DNA of 64,000 nt, from assembly GCA_905221605.1 (NCBI GenBank), contig CAJNDS010002471.1:342591-406590 (forward strand), written 5' to 3'. A program made the position numbers and the translations under genes. Below are positions 1 to 11,350 of the stretch, piece by piece. Position 1 is the stretch's first letter. Each line of letters begins with the position of its first letter. The DNA is from Symbiodinium natans (taxonomy: Eukaryota > Sar > Dinophyceae > Suessiales > Symbiodiniaceae). The notes beneath the pieces were generated by a model. The model was not told the DNA's origin. It was given only the letters and a program-made list of their open reading frames with translations, and searched no databases.

Positions 1-631
1 GGGTAGGGGGAAGAGTTCCTCGTCGATGCTAGGGCTCTGTTGAGCATGATCCAGGATTGAATTCGGTGCTCCGGGTTGTCCAGGGCATCTCTTTATAGAA
101 GTTGAATAGAACTCGGTCCATGCAATCGTTCAGAAAAGCGTGATCCCGAATCCTCCACAGTCGGCCCATCATGCACAAGCTGTTTCTCTTTGGCTGCAGC
201 TTTGCGCCAACCTGAAGCAGGTCTAACGACCCCGACTGGCAATGCAAGGTCAATCTCCCTGAGGTGATTGCACGGCATGGATGCGGCCGACGCGTTCGCG
301 GGAGTTTAAGCGGTGTTCGTTACACCCTAAACCCTATTTCAGCAGCCACGCAGCCACACCATGCAGAACACTTGCCGGCACTGGTCCCGGTGACCCGATC
401 TGGTTTCGGGCTTCGCAATACAGGCCGGCACATGATGCACCTGACTTCAGGAAGCCCTTGGTTGAACTGCAGGACATCTCTGGGCCGAATTGAAACCCAC
501 AACCCAAAACCCTAAACCACCTAAACCCTAGCTTGAAGGGTCGATTTTGCATCTGAGCGCGGGAGGTTTGGAAAGGGTTTAGGGAGTCACTTTGCCATGG
601 GTTTAGGGTTGCAGCTTCCAGCAGGGGGCTA
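1..631. other. Unique sequence, no gene assigned
   Basis: No recognisable gene. Short telomeric C-strand fragments lie at about 325-338 and 504-531, and two lone TTTAGGG units at about 576-610. The minus strand of 29-280 is open in two frames with protein-like composition, but the frames conflict and neither matches a family I know, so no exon is called. Confidence 0.5.
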
Positions 632-703
632 CCCTAAACCCTAAACCCTAAACCCTAAACCCTAAACCCTAAACCCTAAACCCTAAACCCTAAACCCTAA
701 ACC
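632..703 (-). repeat. Interstitial telomeric tract (CCCTAAA)n
   Basis: About ten perfect CCCTAAA units. A second, shorter tract follows at about 829-857. No direct repeat flanks either. Confidence 0.95.
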
Positions 704-857
704 TGTTCAGTTTCAAGAAGCGTGGTGGGGTTCGGGCTTGTGGCTCACATGGGCCCAGATGCATGGGACTATCTACGGCCCTAACTAGCCAAGAATCCTC
801 GAGTCATTGAAACCTTCCCCGACAGTTACCCTAAACCCTAAACCCTAAACCCTAACA

Positions 858-2247
858 CATGCACTCCGAAGTCCTTTGTAACTTAAAACCCAGAAAGCCC
901 TGAAGCCGTGATGATCACTTTTTTTTCCCATCTGGGCTGTGTGGGGAATGCCAGAAAAAGCAGAGCCCTGAACCCTGAAGCCTAGACTACATCCTAAACC
1001 CGCAATGCTCCCTTTGCGTGCGGTGCCGGCATGAGCTGTGAAGCTCTGCAATGGAAGCACAGCAGGCAAACTCAGGTGTGGGATTTTGGAGGTGAGATGG
1101 GGATTAGGGTTTAGGCAGTTTAGGGTTTAAGGCTTAGGGTTTCAAAGCTTTGGAGCTCGAGAGGGTATAGCTTATATGGTTTCGGCTTGGAGGTACAGGA
1201 CCCTGCTTTGGCATCTGCATGCATCTACTTAGTAGTTCGGACCTGAAACCTTGAGCCTCCTAGCCTTAGCTCTGCACCAAGCACCATCAAACACGTGTCT
1301 CAAGGACATTGAACTTTGGAAGCTATCTTGATGGTCAGCACCGATATGAGATTCTGTAGACCTTCAATGGACAGGGGGCCCGGCAACGAACATGGGAGCC
1401 TTGCAAGTGTAAGACTTTGGGAGGTGACTAGTTGAATGCAAACCCTTTGAAGGCACAAACGGGCCGGTGTAATCAAACAAGCTGCTGGCAACAGGCTGAG
1501 TGTATGGAGCAATGAGGATGTGTTAACCCCCTAAACCCTAAACCCTAAACCCGAAACCCTAAACCCTAAAACCCATTTGCCAACCTGTAAACTTTCGTAG
1601 GTTGGGGTTGGGAATTCAATGTCTCCCCCCCCAAACGACCTTACCAGAGGCCGCCCCGTGAGCTGCCACTTTGGAAATTCGCTGGATCCGATCAGCGTGT
1701 CATGGCACAACGGAGCATTTTTTGGCACGACTGGGAAGCTTGGGGGATCTGCGGCTTTGGCAACTGCTTTCGCCTTGTGCCCTTGATAAGAGCCTTAGGA
1801 CACCAAACGGCCACCTCGAGACAAACCAGGGAACCAAGCAACCCGCAAGCGCACCGCACTGCCCTGGCCTCGGGCCCGCAAACGCCTACAGCGCCAGTTT
1901 TTTCTTTTTTGTTTTGCGAGGCTTTTGCAGGCGCGGATGATATCTGCGGCCGGCTAAAGCTTAAGCTTTCCTGTTCGCGGCCTGGGTCGTTGATGAACGA
2001 GGATGGCCCTGAAAAAATCTTCCCCTCAAAAAACCCAAATAAGGGAAAACATCCCAAGTGGGCCTACCGAGTGAATAAGCACTGCAACCGCTTCTCCTGG
2101 AAAACCATATGGGCTCCTTGCTGCTGGAGGGTCAAAGTTGCGCCATGGCACCCATAGTGGCACCCCAGCTCGATCAAGATCATGAACGCGCAGATGCCCG
2201 GGAGGTGTCTCCGGCTTCAAAGCTATGTGTGCCGCTGCCCTGATACG
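858..2247. other. Unique sequence with short telomeric fragments
   Basis: Contains degenerate G-strand units near 1099-1143 and a C-strand tract near 1530-1572. Positions 1702-2157 are open on the plus strand for 151 codons, but composition and lack of any recognisable motif give no reason to call a gene. A stretch around 2025-2060 resembles 48,970-49,010 (shared AAACCCAATAAGGGAAAA-like core), suggesting a dispersed repeat. Confidence 0.4.
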
Positions 2248-2300
2248 TTTAGGGTTTAGGGTTTAGGGTTTAGGGTTTAGGGTTTAGGGTTTAGGGTTTG
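2248..2300 (+). repeat. Interstitial telomeric tract (TTTAGGG)n
   Basis: Seven or so TTTAGGG units. A further G-strand tract with two variant units lies at 2902-2954. Confidence 0.95.
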
Positions 2301-2547
2301 AGTATACATCGACCCCGCACAACTTCTCGGGAGCAAGGCTCAGCTTCGTAAGCCCAAAAATGCCCGAATTCCTCTTGCCCAGAAGTCGTCCTACACAAAA
2401 TGTCTAGGATTGCATCTGAAAGACTGGACTTGCAAAAAACCTTCGACTGTGAAGCCTAAAACTAACATGATCCCAACTCACCTCAAAACCCTCCCGAAGC
2501 CTCAAGCCCTGTAGTATCGTAGAGAACGTTATAATACATATGGGAAT

Positions 2548-2790
2548 AGATATAATAATAATAATATAATAATATAATAATAATAATATAATAATAATAT
2601 AATATAATATAATATAATATAATATAATATAATATAATATAATATAATATAATATAATATAATATAATATAATATAATATAATATAATATAATAATATAA
2701 TAATAATATAATAATAATAATAAAAAATATAAAAATATAATAATAATATAATAATATAATAACAATTAATAATAATAATAATAGTACAGC
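2548..2790. repeat. AT-rich microsatellite (ATAAT/TAATA)n
   Basis: About 240 bp made of ATAAT and AATAAT units, almost free of G and C. It yields long artefactual Tyr/Ile/Leu reading frames on the minus strand that should not be read as membrane proteins. Confidence 0.95.
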
Positions 2791-3392
2791 CAAGAGCGCA
2801 GTTTCTACACGCCGCCACCTTCCAGGCTCTTCGGAAGGCAATGGACGTTGCCACAGCAATTAATCAGCCGCTGGTGCGCAGCAAGCTCTGCCCGCGTTTG
2901 ATTAGGGTTTAGGGTTTAGGGTCTAGGGTTTAGGGTTTTGGGTTTAGGGTTTGCGCATTTTCTGGCAGGGTCCTGAGAGCCCCTTTCAGCAGTTTGCTGC
3001 GATATGCCGTCTCAAAAAATGCCAGTGAAGATATGAGACGTGCTCACGGGTCAAGCTTGCCAACCGTTTATCTTTGGAACAGCAAGGAATGAAAGAATGG
3101 ATCCCTCCACCAGCCTGCCAACAGAGTTTTTAATTCTGGGTGAAAATCTGCGCCTGATTGGCAGGGGATCCGTTCCAACAGTCCTCACGCCAAGAGCTTG
3201 ATACATCGCAAAGCAGGAGCCTTGTGGACAAGTGGCCTTGTTACTTCTTGAAGCCCGTATGGACAGTACTGAGCTATGGAACGCCATTCCAGCGATCAGT
3301 GGTCTTGCTGTCCCTGCACAACATGTCGATCACATAAACACTTTTGCAACTGGACTGCGTATCACACGAACCATAAACCCTGAACCCTACAC

Positions 3393-3673
3393 CCTAATGT
3401 TGACTTCACATTAGGAATTCCCGCCGCAATTATAAAATCCAGCTGCCAGAACACAATAATGTAGCCCGCCACAATTATAAAATCCAGCCCGGAATATTCT
3501 TCTAAAAGTGATCCCCCAGAAGCTCGCAGTAGAGGCTCACTTAGCCCACTGTGGTGGCACCGGGACAGCTAGACCTACCAGGATTTAGGCGGATATTATT
3601 GAGGAGGCCCTGGCCGGAGAGATTGATCAATGAAGGGGGGGGGGGGATTTATTAATGCGAAGTCAACATTAGG
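3393..3673. mobile_element. Non-autonomous TIR element (~281 bp) inside telomeric repeat
   Basis: The ends form a 21-bp terminal inverted repeat, CCTAATGTTGACTTCRCATTA, with one mismatch (3393-3413 and 3653-3673). The outer flanks on both sides are telomeric C-strand, so the element sits in an ITS. Internally an approximately 22-bp direct repeat (CGCAATTATAAAATCCAGC-like) occurs near 3425 and 3471. It has no coding capacity. A MITE is the simplest reading, and the transposase class is unknown. Confidence 0.7.
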
Positions 3674-3805
3674 CCCTAAACCCTAAACCCTTGAGTACCA
3701 ATTTCTGCCAACGTCCAGAAGCGCAGCCACAAGAGATGTCACAGCCGCTGCCCCGCTACAAGCGCAGCCGTTGCCCCGCATGCGCACGGTGAGTTTGGGG
3801 CTTTC

Positions 3806-3940
3806 CTGGCTGGTTCTTCGTAGGGAATGAGGGGATGAGGGACTGCGGGTCCCATGTGTATGTGTATATATATATATATACATATGTACCCTTTAAGGGA
3901 TTGGCCCTCATTCCCTCATTCCCTACTAAGAACCAGCCAG
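3806..3940. mobile_element. MITE-like family F, copy 1
   Basis: Inverted repeat CTGGCTGGTTCTTCGTAGGG / CCCTACTAAGAACCAGCCAG around an AT-dinucleotide core. A related copy with the same arms and (TA)n core lies at 44144-44290. Non-coding. Confidence 0.65.
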
Positions 3941-4359
3941 TTTCGCGCCATAACTCGTGGGCATAGCGAGAAAACATGGCTCAAGATTCGACAGCTTGCC
4001 CAGAAGAGGTACTAGAAAGCCAACACCCCAAATCACTACGAGACTAGGTTTTTGCCGCAACAAGCACTGGCTTGTGCCCGAAACCCGGTGCGGGCTGGCG
4101 TCACCGGTCTGTGCCGGGTGGGCCGCCAGCCTAAACCCTAAACCCTAAACCCCTTTTGGCACAGGCTTGTCCCAGCACACCTAAACCCTACACCCAAAAC
4201 CCGAAATCACACATCGGGCTGAAACCCGATGCGTCCTTGGAGGGTTTGGACCGGCGCTGAGAGGTGCGGAGCGGAGTTCGGAATCAGGGGGCATTTTTCG
4301 GAGACAAGGCTTCAAAATCCCTCCTGGACTCACCGTGCTGTAGACCTAAGGACCACATG

Positions 4360-4459
4360 GTGATTTCCCTCATTTACGGTCCTTTTTGGGGTCCTTTTTA
4401 TCAGGGGATCCTACTATTTGGGGGTCTATTTTATCGTCCCCGATTTTCGCAAACCCCCA
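4360..4459 (+). mobile_element. MITE-like family B, copy 1
   Basis: Carries the family B signature: GGGGTCCTT, then ATCCTACTATTTGGGGGTC, ending in GATTTTCGCAAACCCCC. Other copies are at 9141-9247, 14426-14526, 18492-18600 (reverse), 33404-33533 and 51182-51270 (reverse). The left arm of this copy is degraded. Confidence 0.65.
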
Positions 4460-5548
4460 CATGCAGCCTGCATCGAGAGTCTAACCGCAGGCTGGCTCTC
4501 CAACCTTGGACATGTACTGGTACACCCCTCTCCTGCCCCACTGTTTGCTTGTCTGTGGGAGTTGGTGTGGCGTCCGCAGGGCCTGCTCGCCTGGGCAATG
4601 TGACGTCGCAGCATTCTCAGCGTGCCGCTGCATAACGTAGGTTTCGGAATCTAGGTGGACGCAACACATCCGGCCTGCTTTTGTCAACCTCAGTGCCTGT
4701 GTGTCATTTCTCCGTTACTGCTCGTGCTGTTTCTGGGAATAAGGCCGTCCTACGCACTCCAACTCATCCCTCCGTTTGCAACAGACATCTAGCTTTTGGC
4801 CCTCTTAGATAGATCTGTCATGTTTGAGACACTTGAAACCCCAAAGACATCCCCTAAGCCCGTCTTCTGTACAGCATGCTGTCTGCCACGGGTCCTTCGA
4901 GGGTTTGTCCTTCCTCTTGGAGCAGGACCACTTCAAATACTGGAGATACTCACCGGATTTGTAGTTTTCGAATCTGACATCCCTTCCGGTGTCATTTGCA
5001 CAAGGAATACCACATCATCGCTTGCTTCCAAGAGAGGGACGCAGATTTCGAAAACTATTCAGCTGCTGCTCCCTGAATACTTCTTGCGATCTACCGAGGT
5101 GGGGTCTAGAGCGTTATTTTGCCCCCCAAAGCAGTCAGGGGGCAAGGTCGGTCACGATGTCATAAAGGCTGAACCTCATTCCCCGGCCAGATCAGTCAAA
5201 CCTAAGCAGTTCTTAGGCTCCGCAAAGTGGGAAGTGGACTCTTCCTGACTCCACGCCCTGAAAATAGCCCGAGGGCAAGCCATTTCAAAGGATCCTCACA
5301 GGCTACTCCTCAATCCCTCACCCACCACAAAGAAGCTAGACAAGGGGTTTTGCCCGAAAGCGTTTCAGCAACAAATGTTCATCGTGAGCTGCATCATCAT
5401 GATTCTCATCATCGTCGACATACCCTCCTCATCATCATCGTCATGACCAGCAGCAGCAGCATCGTCGTCAGCATCAACATGAAAAGTATTGCGGACGCGC
5501 CACAGACCCACAGCGCACCCCAGGCTACTCGCAAGGTTTCATGGGCCC
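4460..5548. other. Unique sequence, no gene assigned
   Basis: Plus-strand open frame of 150 codons at 4796-5248 without a recognisable domain. Positions 5387-5475 are a low-complexity CAT/CGT/CAG-rich stretch. I see no exon with convincing splice signals. Confidence 0.4.
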
Positions 5549-5942
5549 TAAACCCTAAACCCTAAACCCTACACCCTAAACCCTAAACCTTAAACCCTAG
5601 AACGCACCGGCCGCCGGAAGCGAACGACCGCAGGGAACGAGGCTTCGCGGCGCCAAGCAGCCGAAAACAGGACGCCAGGTGGTGTTTAGGGTTTAGCGTT
5701 TAGGCTTTAGGGTTCCCCCCACCCCCCCACCCCCCCCCCAAAAAAAAAGAGTCGATGTTCAAAACAACGATAATGTTTCGAGGATTGCGACGACGGAGGG
5801 TTTCCAAGCCCAAAGACGCGCTCGATCGGGGTATACAACCGGCAGAGAGAGGTCGCTGCCAAAACGTGATGCCTTGCCGCACAAACTTCTGGATCATAAT
5901 GCCCTAAACCCTAAACCCTAAACCCTAAACCCTAAACCTTAA
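5549..5942. repeat. Alternating telomeric tracts
   Basis: C-strand tract at 5549-5599, G-strand fragment at 5682-5715 followed by a C homopolymer and an A run, and C-strand tract at 5903-5942. Orientation flips twice in 400 bp. Confidence 0.85.
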
Positions 5943-6120
5943 ACATAAGGAAGCTTTGACGAGCCACGGCTGTCAGCACCCATCAGCACTTCAATCGAAA
6001 AAATCTTTGGCAACGCTTTCGGGAAAAAAAAAGAGCCCTCTGCCGCATTCCTGAAGCTTGCCGCCAAAACTCTAAGAAAAATGCAGAGCAGGCTTCTACC
6101 CTCTAATCATACACTTTGCA

Positions 6121-6215
6121 CCTACTCAACCTAGGGGTTCTAAAGGTTAACCTTTGGGAATATAAGGGGAATATATTTACCCAAAAAGGTTAAAGGTTAC
6201 CTACTCTACTTCTAA
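6121..6215 (+). mobile_element. MITE-like family C, copy 1
   Basis: Shares CTAGGGGTT..AAGGTTAACCTTTGGG, AATATAAGGGGAAT and CCCAAAAAGGTTAAAGG with copies at 12212-12315, 17169-17260 and 39428-39580. The TTAACCTTT.GGG / CCCAAAAAGGTTAA segments are inverted repeats of one another. Confidence 0.75.
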
Positions 6216-6430
6216 GCCTATAAGCCCTGTATTTCCTCGGGTCCAAACTCGAACATCCTATCGGAAGAATCTCTTTGAGTGTTGTATGTGCGGTTCTTCA
6301 GCAACTAGTAGAATATCATCAACTCCCTGGCCCATTCACGCTTGGAAGAGGTTCGGGGGTGGCCACGCTCCAGCCGCTCGAGGATCGGCCCCACTTGGAG
6401 GGGTCTTCTGAACAATCTTGGGAAGTCTGG

Positions 6431-6536
6431 TTTAGGGTTTAGGGTTTAGGGTTTAGGGTTTAGGGTTTAGGGTTTAGGGTTTAGGGTTTAGGGTTTAGGG
6501 TTTAGGGTTTAGGGTTTAGGGTTTAGGGTTTAGGGT
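6431..6536 (+). repeat. Interstitial telomeric tract (TTTAGGG)n
   Basis: About fifteen perfect units. A second G-strand tract with GCCTAGGG and GCTTGGGG variants follows at 6668-6736. Confidence 0.95.
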
Positions 6537-6902
6537 GGAGTTTGAGTCTCGGGTTTGAATAGAACAAGGGTCTACAGGCTATCAAACCCTTTAGTTCTGG
6601 AGAACTATGTTGAGCAGAAGCTGCATGCTCGAGTAAGGTCTGCCGTCCTTCAGTTTAAAGTTTAAAACTTAAGGTTTAGGGTTAGGGTTTAGGGTTTAGG
6701 GCCTAGGGCTTGGGGCTTAGGGCTTAGGGTTTAGGGTACTTGGGACACAATGCAAAAGACTTAAAGCCATCGTGCAAGCTCTCTTTGATCGTTGTCTTGT
6801 TGTTGCCAATGACATGTTGATCGATTGCTAAGTTCCACGAAAGAGGGTCAGGACCGGCTAAGCCAGGAACCCGATTGCATGTGGTCGACCTGGAGTCTGC
6901 CT

Positions 6903-7002
6903 TAAACCCTAAACCCTAAACCCTAAACCCTAAACCCTAAACCCTAAACCCTAAACCCTAAACCCTAAACCCTAAACCCTAAACCCTAAACCCTAAACCC
7001 TA
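6903..7002 (-). repeat. Interstitial telomeric tract (CCCTAAA)n
   Basis: About fourteen perfect units, bounded by CCTTA on both sides (a possible 5-bp duplication, partly overlapping the repeat itself). A shorter C-strand tract at 7149-7183 is bracketed by TCACGG (7137-7142 region and about 7193-7199). Confidence 0.9.
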
Positions 7003-7255
7003 CCTTACTGAGGGCCGGGGGACTTCCACAAGCGGCGTCTGGATAGGCGATTTTCGTTAGCCCGTCTGGGCTGCTGGCATCGTATGGTAGCTTGCGAGGG
7101 AGCACTTGGAGCCACGAAAAGTCTTGTCATGTTGCTGTCACGGAGTCCTAAACCCTAAACCCTAAACCCTAAACCCTAAACCCGCATCTTCTGGTCACGG
7201 CACGGGGCTCCAAGGTTCCCGATTGCAAGGTAAACAAAGCCCTCTGCAGCGGTGG

Positions 7256-7503
7256 GGTTTAGGGTTTAGGGTTTAGGGTCTAGGGTCTAGGGTTTAGGGT
7301 TTAGGGCTTAGGGCTTAGGGCTTAGGGCTTAGGGCTTAGGGCTTAGGGCTTAGGGTTTAGGGTTTAGGGTTTAGGGTTTAGGGTGTAGGGTGTAGGGTGT
7401 AGGGTTTAGGGTGTAGGGTTTAGGGTTTAGGGTTTAGGGTTTAGGGTTTAGGGTTTAGGGTTTAGGGTTTAGGGTTTAGGGTTTAGGGTTTAGGGTTTAG
7501 GGC
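7256..7503 (+). repeat. Long telomeric tract with blocks of variant units
   Basis: Perfect TTTAGGG units at both edges enclose a run of eight or so GCTTAGGG units (about 7304-7355) and several GTGTAGGG units (about 7382-7410). The blockwise clustering of variants implies local amplification rather than random point mutation. Confidence 0.95.
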
Positions 7504-7551
7504 AGGGCGTGGCCGGGCTCTCGCACTTGTTTATCCCGCCTCGTTGCTTGA

Positions 7552-7649
7552 TACCAGGACGGGCTATTATACCCTATAACCCCTTCTTAAAAAGGCCCTT
7601 GATAGGGTTCATTATGGGGATTATGGGGCCTAATCGCCCATCCTGGTAA
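7552..7649. mobile_element. MITE-like family D, copy 1
   Basis: Ends TACCAGGACGGGC and GCCCATCCTGGTA are inverted repeats. The core (CCCTATAACCCC, TAGGGTTCATTATGGGGATTAT) matches the copy at 14703-14795. Non-coding. Confidence 0.7.
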
Positions 7650-7696
7650 GAGTGCATCCATAGAATAGGCTTGTATATATATATATATATATACAT

Positions 7697-8068
7697 CCCT
7701 AAACCCTAAACCCTAAACCCTAAACCCTAAACCCTGAACCCTGAACCCTAGGGTTTAGACGTTCAAGGGCTTCGGCTTCAGGTAGTGCCAAGCTGCTGGG
7801 TGCCGATCCCAAAATCTCCCAAACAACTTTTGCTTGGGTTTAGGGTTTAGGGTTTAGGGTTTAGGGTTTAGGGTTTAGGGTTTAGGGTTTAGGGTTTAGG
7901 GTTTAGGGTTTAGGGTTTAGGGTTTAGGGTTTAGGGTTTAGGGTTTAGGGTTTAGGGTTTAGGGTTTAGGGTTTAGGGTTTAGGGTTTAGGGTTTAGGGT
8001 TTAGGGTTTAGGGTTTAATTTTTAATTAGGGTTTAGGGTTTAGGGTTTGGGGTTTAGGGTTTAGAGTT
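7697..8068. repeat. Opposed telomeric tracts
   Basis: C-strand units at 7697-7750 run straight into a CCCTAGGGTTTAG junction, and a long G-strand array (about 30 units) occupies 7838-8068. An AATTTTTAATTAGGG break occurs near 8018. Confidence 0.9.
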
Positions 8069-8204
8069 TGGGGGTGGGTAAAAGGGCAGACGTACCCCCT
8101 GCGTACAGGCAGTTTAGGAGGTAGTCAACCGACCGCCTAACCCGAACGCCCGAGCCTGGCGAGGCGGTTTGTGGAATTGGGAGTTTGAGCTGCTTCGGGC
8201 TTTT

Positions 8205-8245
8205 TCTGCAGGTTTAGGGTTACCCTAAACCCTAAACCCTAAACC
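8205..8245. repeat. Head-to-head telomeric junction
   Basis: GGTTTAGGGTTACCCTAAACCC: G-strand directly followed by C-strand, the arrangement expected from joining two chromosome ends. The tract is short, one G-strand unit against three or four C-strand units. Confidence 0.85.
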
Positions 8246-8348
8246 ATATATACACGGATGCTAGGCCTCTGAGTGTCAAGGCGCTTCGGGCAATGGAGGG
8301 CTAAGATGCTCATGCTCGCACTGCAATGACTTCGGGCCCAGGGCCGAT

Positions 8349-8651
8349 GGTTTAGGGCTTTAGGGTTTTAGGGTTTCAGGGTTTTAGGGTTTAAGGGTTT
8401 AAGGGTTTAAGGGTTTTAGGGTTTTGGAGTTTTAGGGTTTTAGTGTTTTAGGGTTTAAGGGTTTAAGGGTTTAAGGGTTTAGGGTTTTGGGGTTTTAGGG
8501 TTTTAGGGTTTTAGGGTTTAGGGTTTAAGGGTTTAAGGGTTTAAGGGTTTAGGGTTTAGGGTTTTAGGGTTTTAGGGTTTTAGTGTTTTAGGGTTTTAGG
8601 GTGTTAGGGTTTTAGGGTTTTAGGGTTTTAGGGTTTTAGGGTTTAGGGTTT
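8349..8651 (+). repeat. Array of TTTTAGGG and TTTAAGGG octamers
   Basis: About 300 bp in which most units have 8 bp (TTTTAGGG, TTTAAGGG) instead of the 7-bp TTTAGGG found elsewhere. It looks like a separately amplified variant array. Confidence 0.9.
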
Positions 8652-9140
8652 CAGGTGGCCTTACCGACGTGAGGGGTTGAGGGTTGGGAGGCTGTCCTGA
8701 CAGCCTGCTGCAGGGCCCCAATAACGTACATGCGGTTGGACAGATTTCATGATGCCTGCCAATTTTGGGGGGGGCTTTGAGCTATTTACTTGTGACTTTG
8801 GCCCTAAAGTGTGCGAACGTTGTAGCAGAAGTGATTTTGCCCCAAGGGCCTGAATCCCTGAACGCCGAGAAGCTAGGACTTTATCGAGATCGAGCCCTAC
8901 TCCGTGTCCGAGACATAGCACCCAGCCATGCCACGCCTACAGTGAGGACAGGAACACTAAGCCCAATCAAACCAGCATGTCGTAAGGCAATCGAACCTCA
9001 CGCCATTTCAGGAAAGGCCTGCTTACCTGCAACCCTAAACCCTAAAGCTGTAGCTCTAAGGTCGCGGCCCTAATTAAGCGTGATGGCCCCTGTTTTACCG
9101 TGTGCTGCGGACAGCCACACACCCGTCATCTGGAACCATT
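8652..9140 (+). other. Unique segment with a possible plus-strand exon
   Basis: Positions about 8790-8960 are open on the plus strand with protein-like composition (for example ESLNAEKLGLYRDRALL) between two telomeric areas. No family is recognised and splice boundaries were not resolved, so this is only a candidate. Confidence 0.25.
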
Positions 9141-9247
9141 TGGGGGTTTCCGAAATTAGGGGTACCTTATTGGGGTCCTTATGATAAAGGAATCCTACGG
9201 TTTGGGGGTCTATTAAATTATAGGCATCCCTTATTTTCGTAAACTCG
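9141..9247 (+). mobile_element. MITE-like family B, copy 2
   Basis: GGGGGTTTCCGAAATTAGGGG at the left and TTATTTTCGTAAACTC at the right are imperfect inverted repeats. The internal TACCTTATTGGGGTCCTTAT and ATCCTACGGTTTGGGGGTC match the family. Confidence 0.75.
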
Positions 9248-9598
9248 CATTTACATTTGATGACCCAAGCCAGAAAACTAGAAGGCTTCGTTTCGGGCTC
9301 TAACTATATTATCGGCATCAGCTTGAGAAAGGTCCCAACACCCTCAACCCTCAACCAAGATCTTGCCTTGTTCTGGTCCAACCGTTGGTCAACACGCGGA
9401 CATTAATTTGAGCTATGTCACAGGCCAAGGACATACTTTTTGCTGGCTCCAGTCTTCAAAAGACTAAACAACTCAAGAACAGCTGGCCATGAAATATACC
9501 GAGTTGTAGTCAAATAGTATAAAATACAATAATCTAATACTGTAAAACATGTTAAGAAAATATGATAATTATACTGAACATACAAAAAACAGTAGCAG

Positions 9599-9731
<133 letters not shown>

Positions 9732-10257
9732 ATCCTAATACTAATAAAAATAAAAAAATATAATAATCGTAATCATGATAATACATTGGCAGCAGTAACT
9801 AGGCTTCATTTTCAAATAGAGGTCTGCCTTGGCCACTGGCACTGCCTTGTCCGATTCGCTCACTCCTGGTGGGTGAGGCAAAGGGAACTTCAGGCAGACC
9901 TGCAAGCGAGCGAGCCACGAGATCCGAAATCTCTAGGTCCCAAACCCTAAACCCGAAACACTACACCCTAAACCCTAAACCCAACTTCTGAAATCCAGGC
10001 CCCGAGCCTGGAAAACACCCACGGCATCTAGATCGCGACGCAGCTAAATTTCTTCCTCAGATCCGTGCGCCTGCGAGTAGTTGGGACCTTGTCCTCCCAT
10101 CGAGGGCTTTCCACAACATTCCGACTTCTCTACTTCGGCCCTCATGGCGCCCTTTCATGCCCTTGTGTAAAGTTTACGGAGCCGGAGCAAAACGGCTGGC
10201 CTTCTCAGGGTTCAGCAATGAATTGTCTTGAGCTGTACTCTATTGTCTATTGTCTTG

Positions 10258-10510
10258 TTTAGGGTTTAGGGTTTAGGGTTTAGGGTTTAAGGTTCAGGGT
10301 TCAGGGTTTAGGGTTTAGGGTTTAGGGTTTAGGGTCCACCCTCTTCCCAGCTTTGGCGAAGTGAATCGCAGCACTGATCTGGTCCGGCACTGCCAGTCCT
10401 GGATGTTTTGTCACATCGTCCCATTGTGCAGTCAATACAGGGCCTGAGCCCGAAGCCCAAACCCCAAACCCTAAACCCTAAACCCCAAACCCCAAACCCC
10501 AAGCCCTAGG
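10258..10510. repeat. G-strand tract and degenerate C-strand tract
   Basis: 10258-10334 carries TTTAGGG with TTCAGGG variants. 10459-10510 carries CCCTAAA/CCCCAAA units. About 120 bp of unique sequence separates the opposing tracts. Confidence 0.9.
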
Positions 10511-10651
10511 CCCAACGTCGTGTGTCAGAGGGACGGGGGTGGCCAGAAGTGCCTCGTGTGGGGGCAAAATGAATCGGGCGCAGGAATGCAACCACCCTTG
10601 TCAGAGACTCTGGGGGGGGGGGGGGGGGGGTTATCTTCCCGGCCGATTCTT

Positions 10652-10763
10652 AGAAGATGAGGCCCGTTTTTCATCACCTGCATCTGCAGTTTCAAGCCTT
10701 TCCAAAGCGCCGTTTCCCATGCTACGCCGGCTTCCTTCCCGGCCTTTGGGGCATCGCGTAGCG
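10652..10763 (+). CDS. Candidate exon of unknown protein
   Basis: An open plus-strand stretch begins after a TTCTTAG acceptor-like site and ends at a GTGAGT donor-like site (10763-10769). The minus strand of the same interval is also open and protein-like, so strand is uncertain. A G homopolymer lies just upstream (10611-10630). No domain recognised. Confidence 0.2.
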
Positions 10764-10943
10764 GGTGAGTTGCTACGAACAAGTCTCTTGCCCAACCCCC
10801 CGACCATCTTTGGATCGGATGCTCAAACACTAAACCGCGGCCCGCGAATCAGAGAAGACTCGAGCTCCAAACCTCAAGTAGATCCTCTAGACCAAGGCCC
10901 GCTTAGATCCTGGAACTTTAAAAATTAAAGGTTTGGCTCAAGC

Positions 10944-11241
10944 TAGGGTTTAGGGTTCAGGGTTCAGGGTTTAGGGTTTAGGGTTTAGGGGGTTTAGGGT
11001 TTAGGATTTTTTCAATCTTCGGTGTACCCCGAGGTCTAGGGGCGATGGGCACGCCGCCTGCATGGCGTACTCTCGCTTCGGGGAACCTGGCGCCAAGCTT
11101 GTGGCTTCGGGTTAGGGCTTAGGGTTTAGGGTTTAGGGTTTAGCGTTTAGGGTTTAGGGGGTTAAGGGCTTGTGTCCTAGGGCCTGAGAGTCTAGGGTTT
11201 AGGGTTTAGGGTTTCGGGTTTAGGGTTTACGGTTTAGGAGG
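10944..11241 (+). repeat. Cluster of degenerate G-strand tracts
   Basis: TTTAGGG/TTCAGGG units at 10944-11004, 11113-11163 and 11198-11241, with single-base variants (TTTAGCG, TTTCGGG, TTTACGG), separated by short unique pieces. Confidence 0.85.
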
Positions 11242-11259
11242 CAGGACGTAGGGTTGATG

Positions 11260-11350
11260 GGTTTGGGATGGTTTGGGATGGTTTGGGATGGTTTGGGATG
11301 GTTTGGGATGGTTTGGGATGGTTTGGGATGGTTTGGGACGGTTTGGGACT
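11260..11350 (+). repeat. Tandem decamer (TTTGGGATGG)n
   Basis: Eight or nine near-perfect copies of a 10-bp unit, the last mutated to TTTGGGACGG. It sits directly beside telomeric tracts but is not a telomeric permutation. Confidence 0.95.

Noticed and set aside
2404-2859. Long Tyr/Ile/Leu-rich frames on the minus strand that look like membrane proteins
   Set aside because: They are translations of an ATAAT microsatellite.
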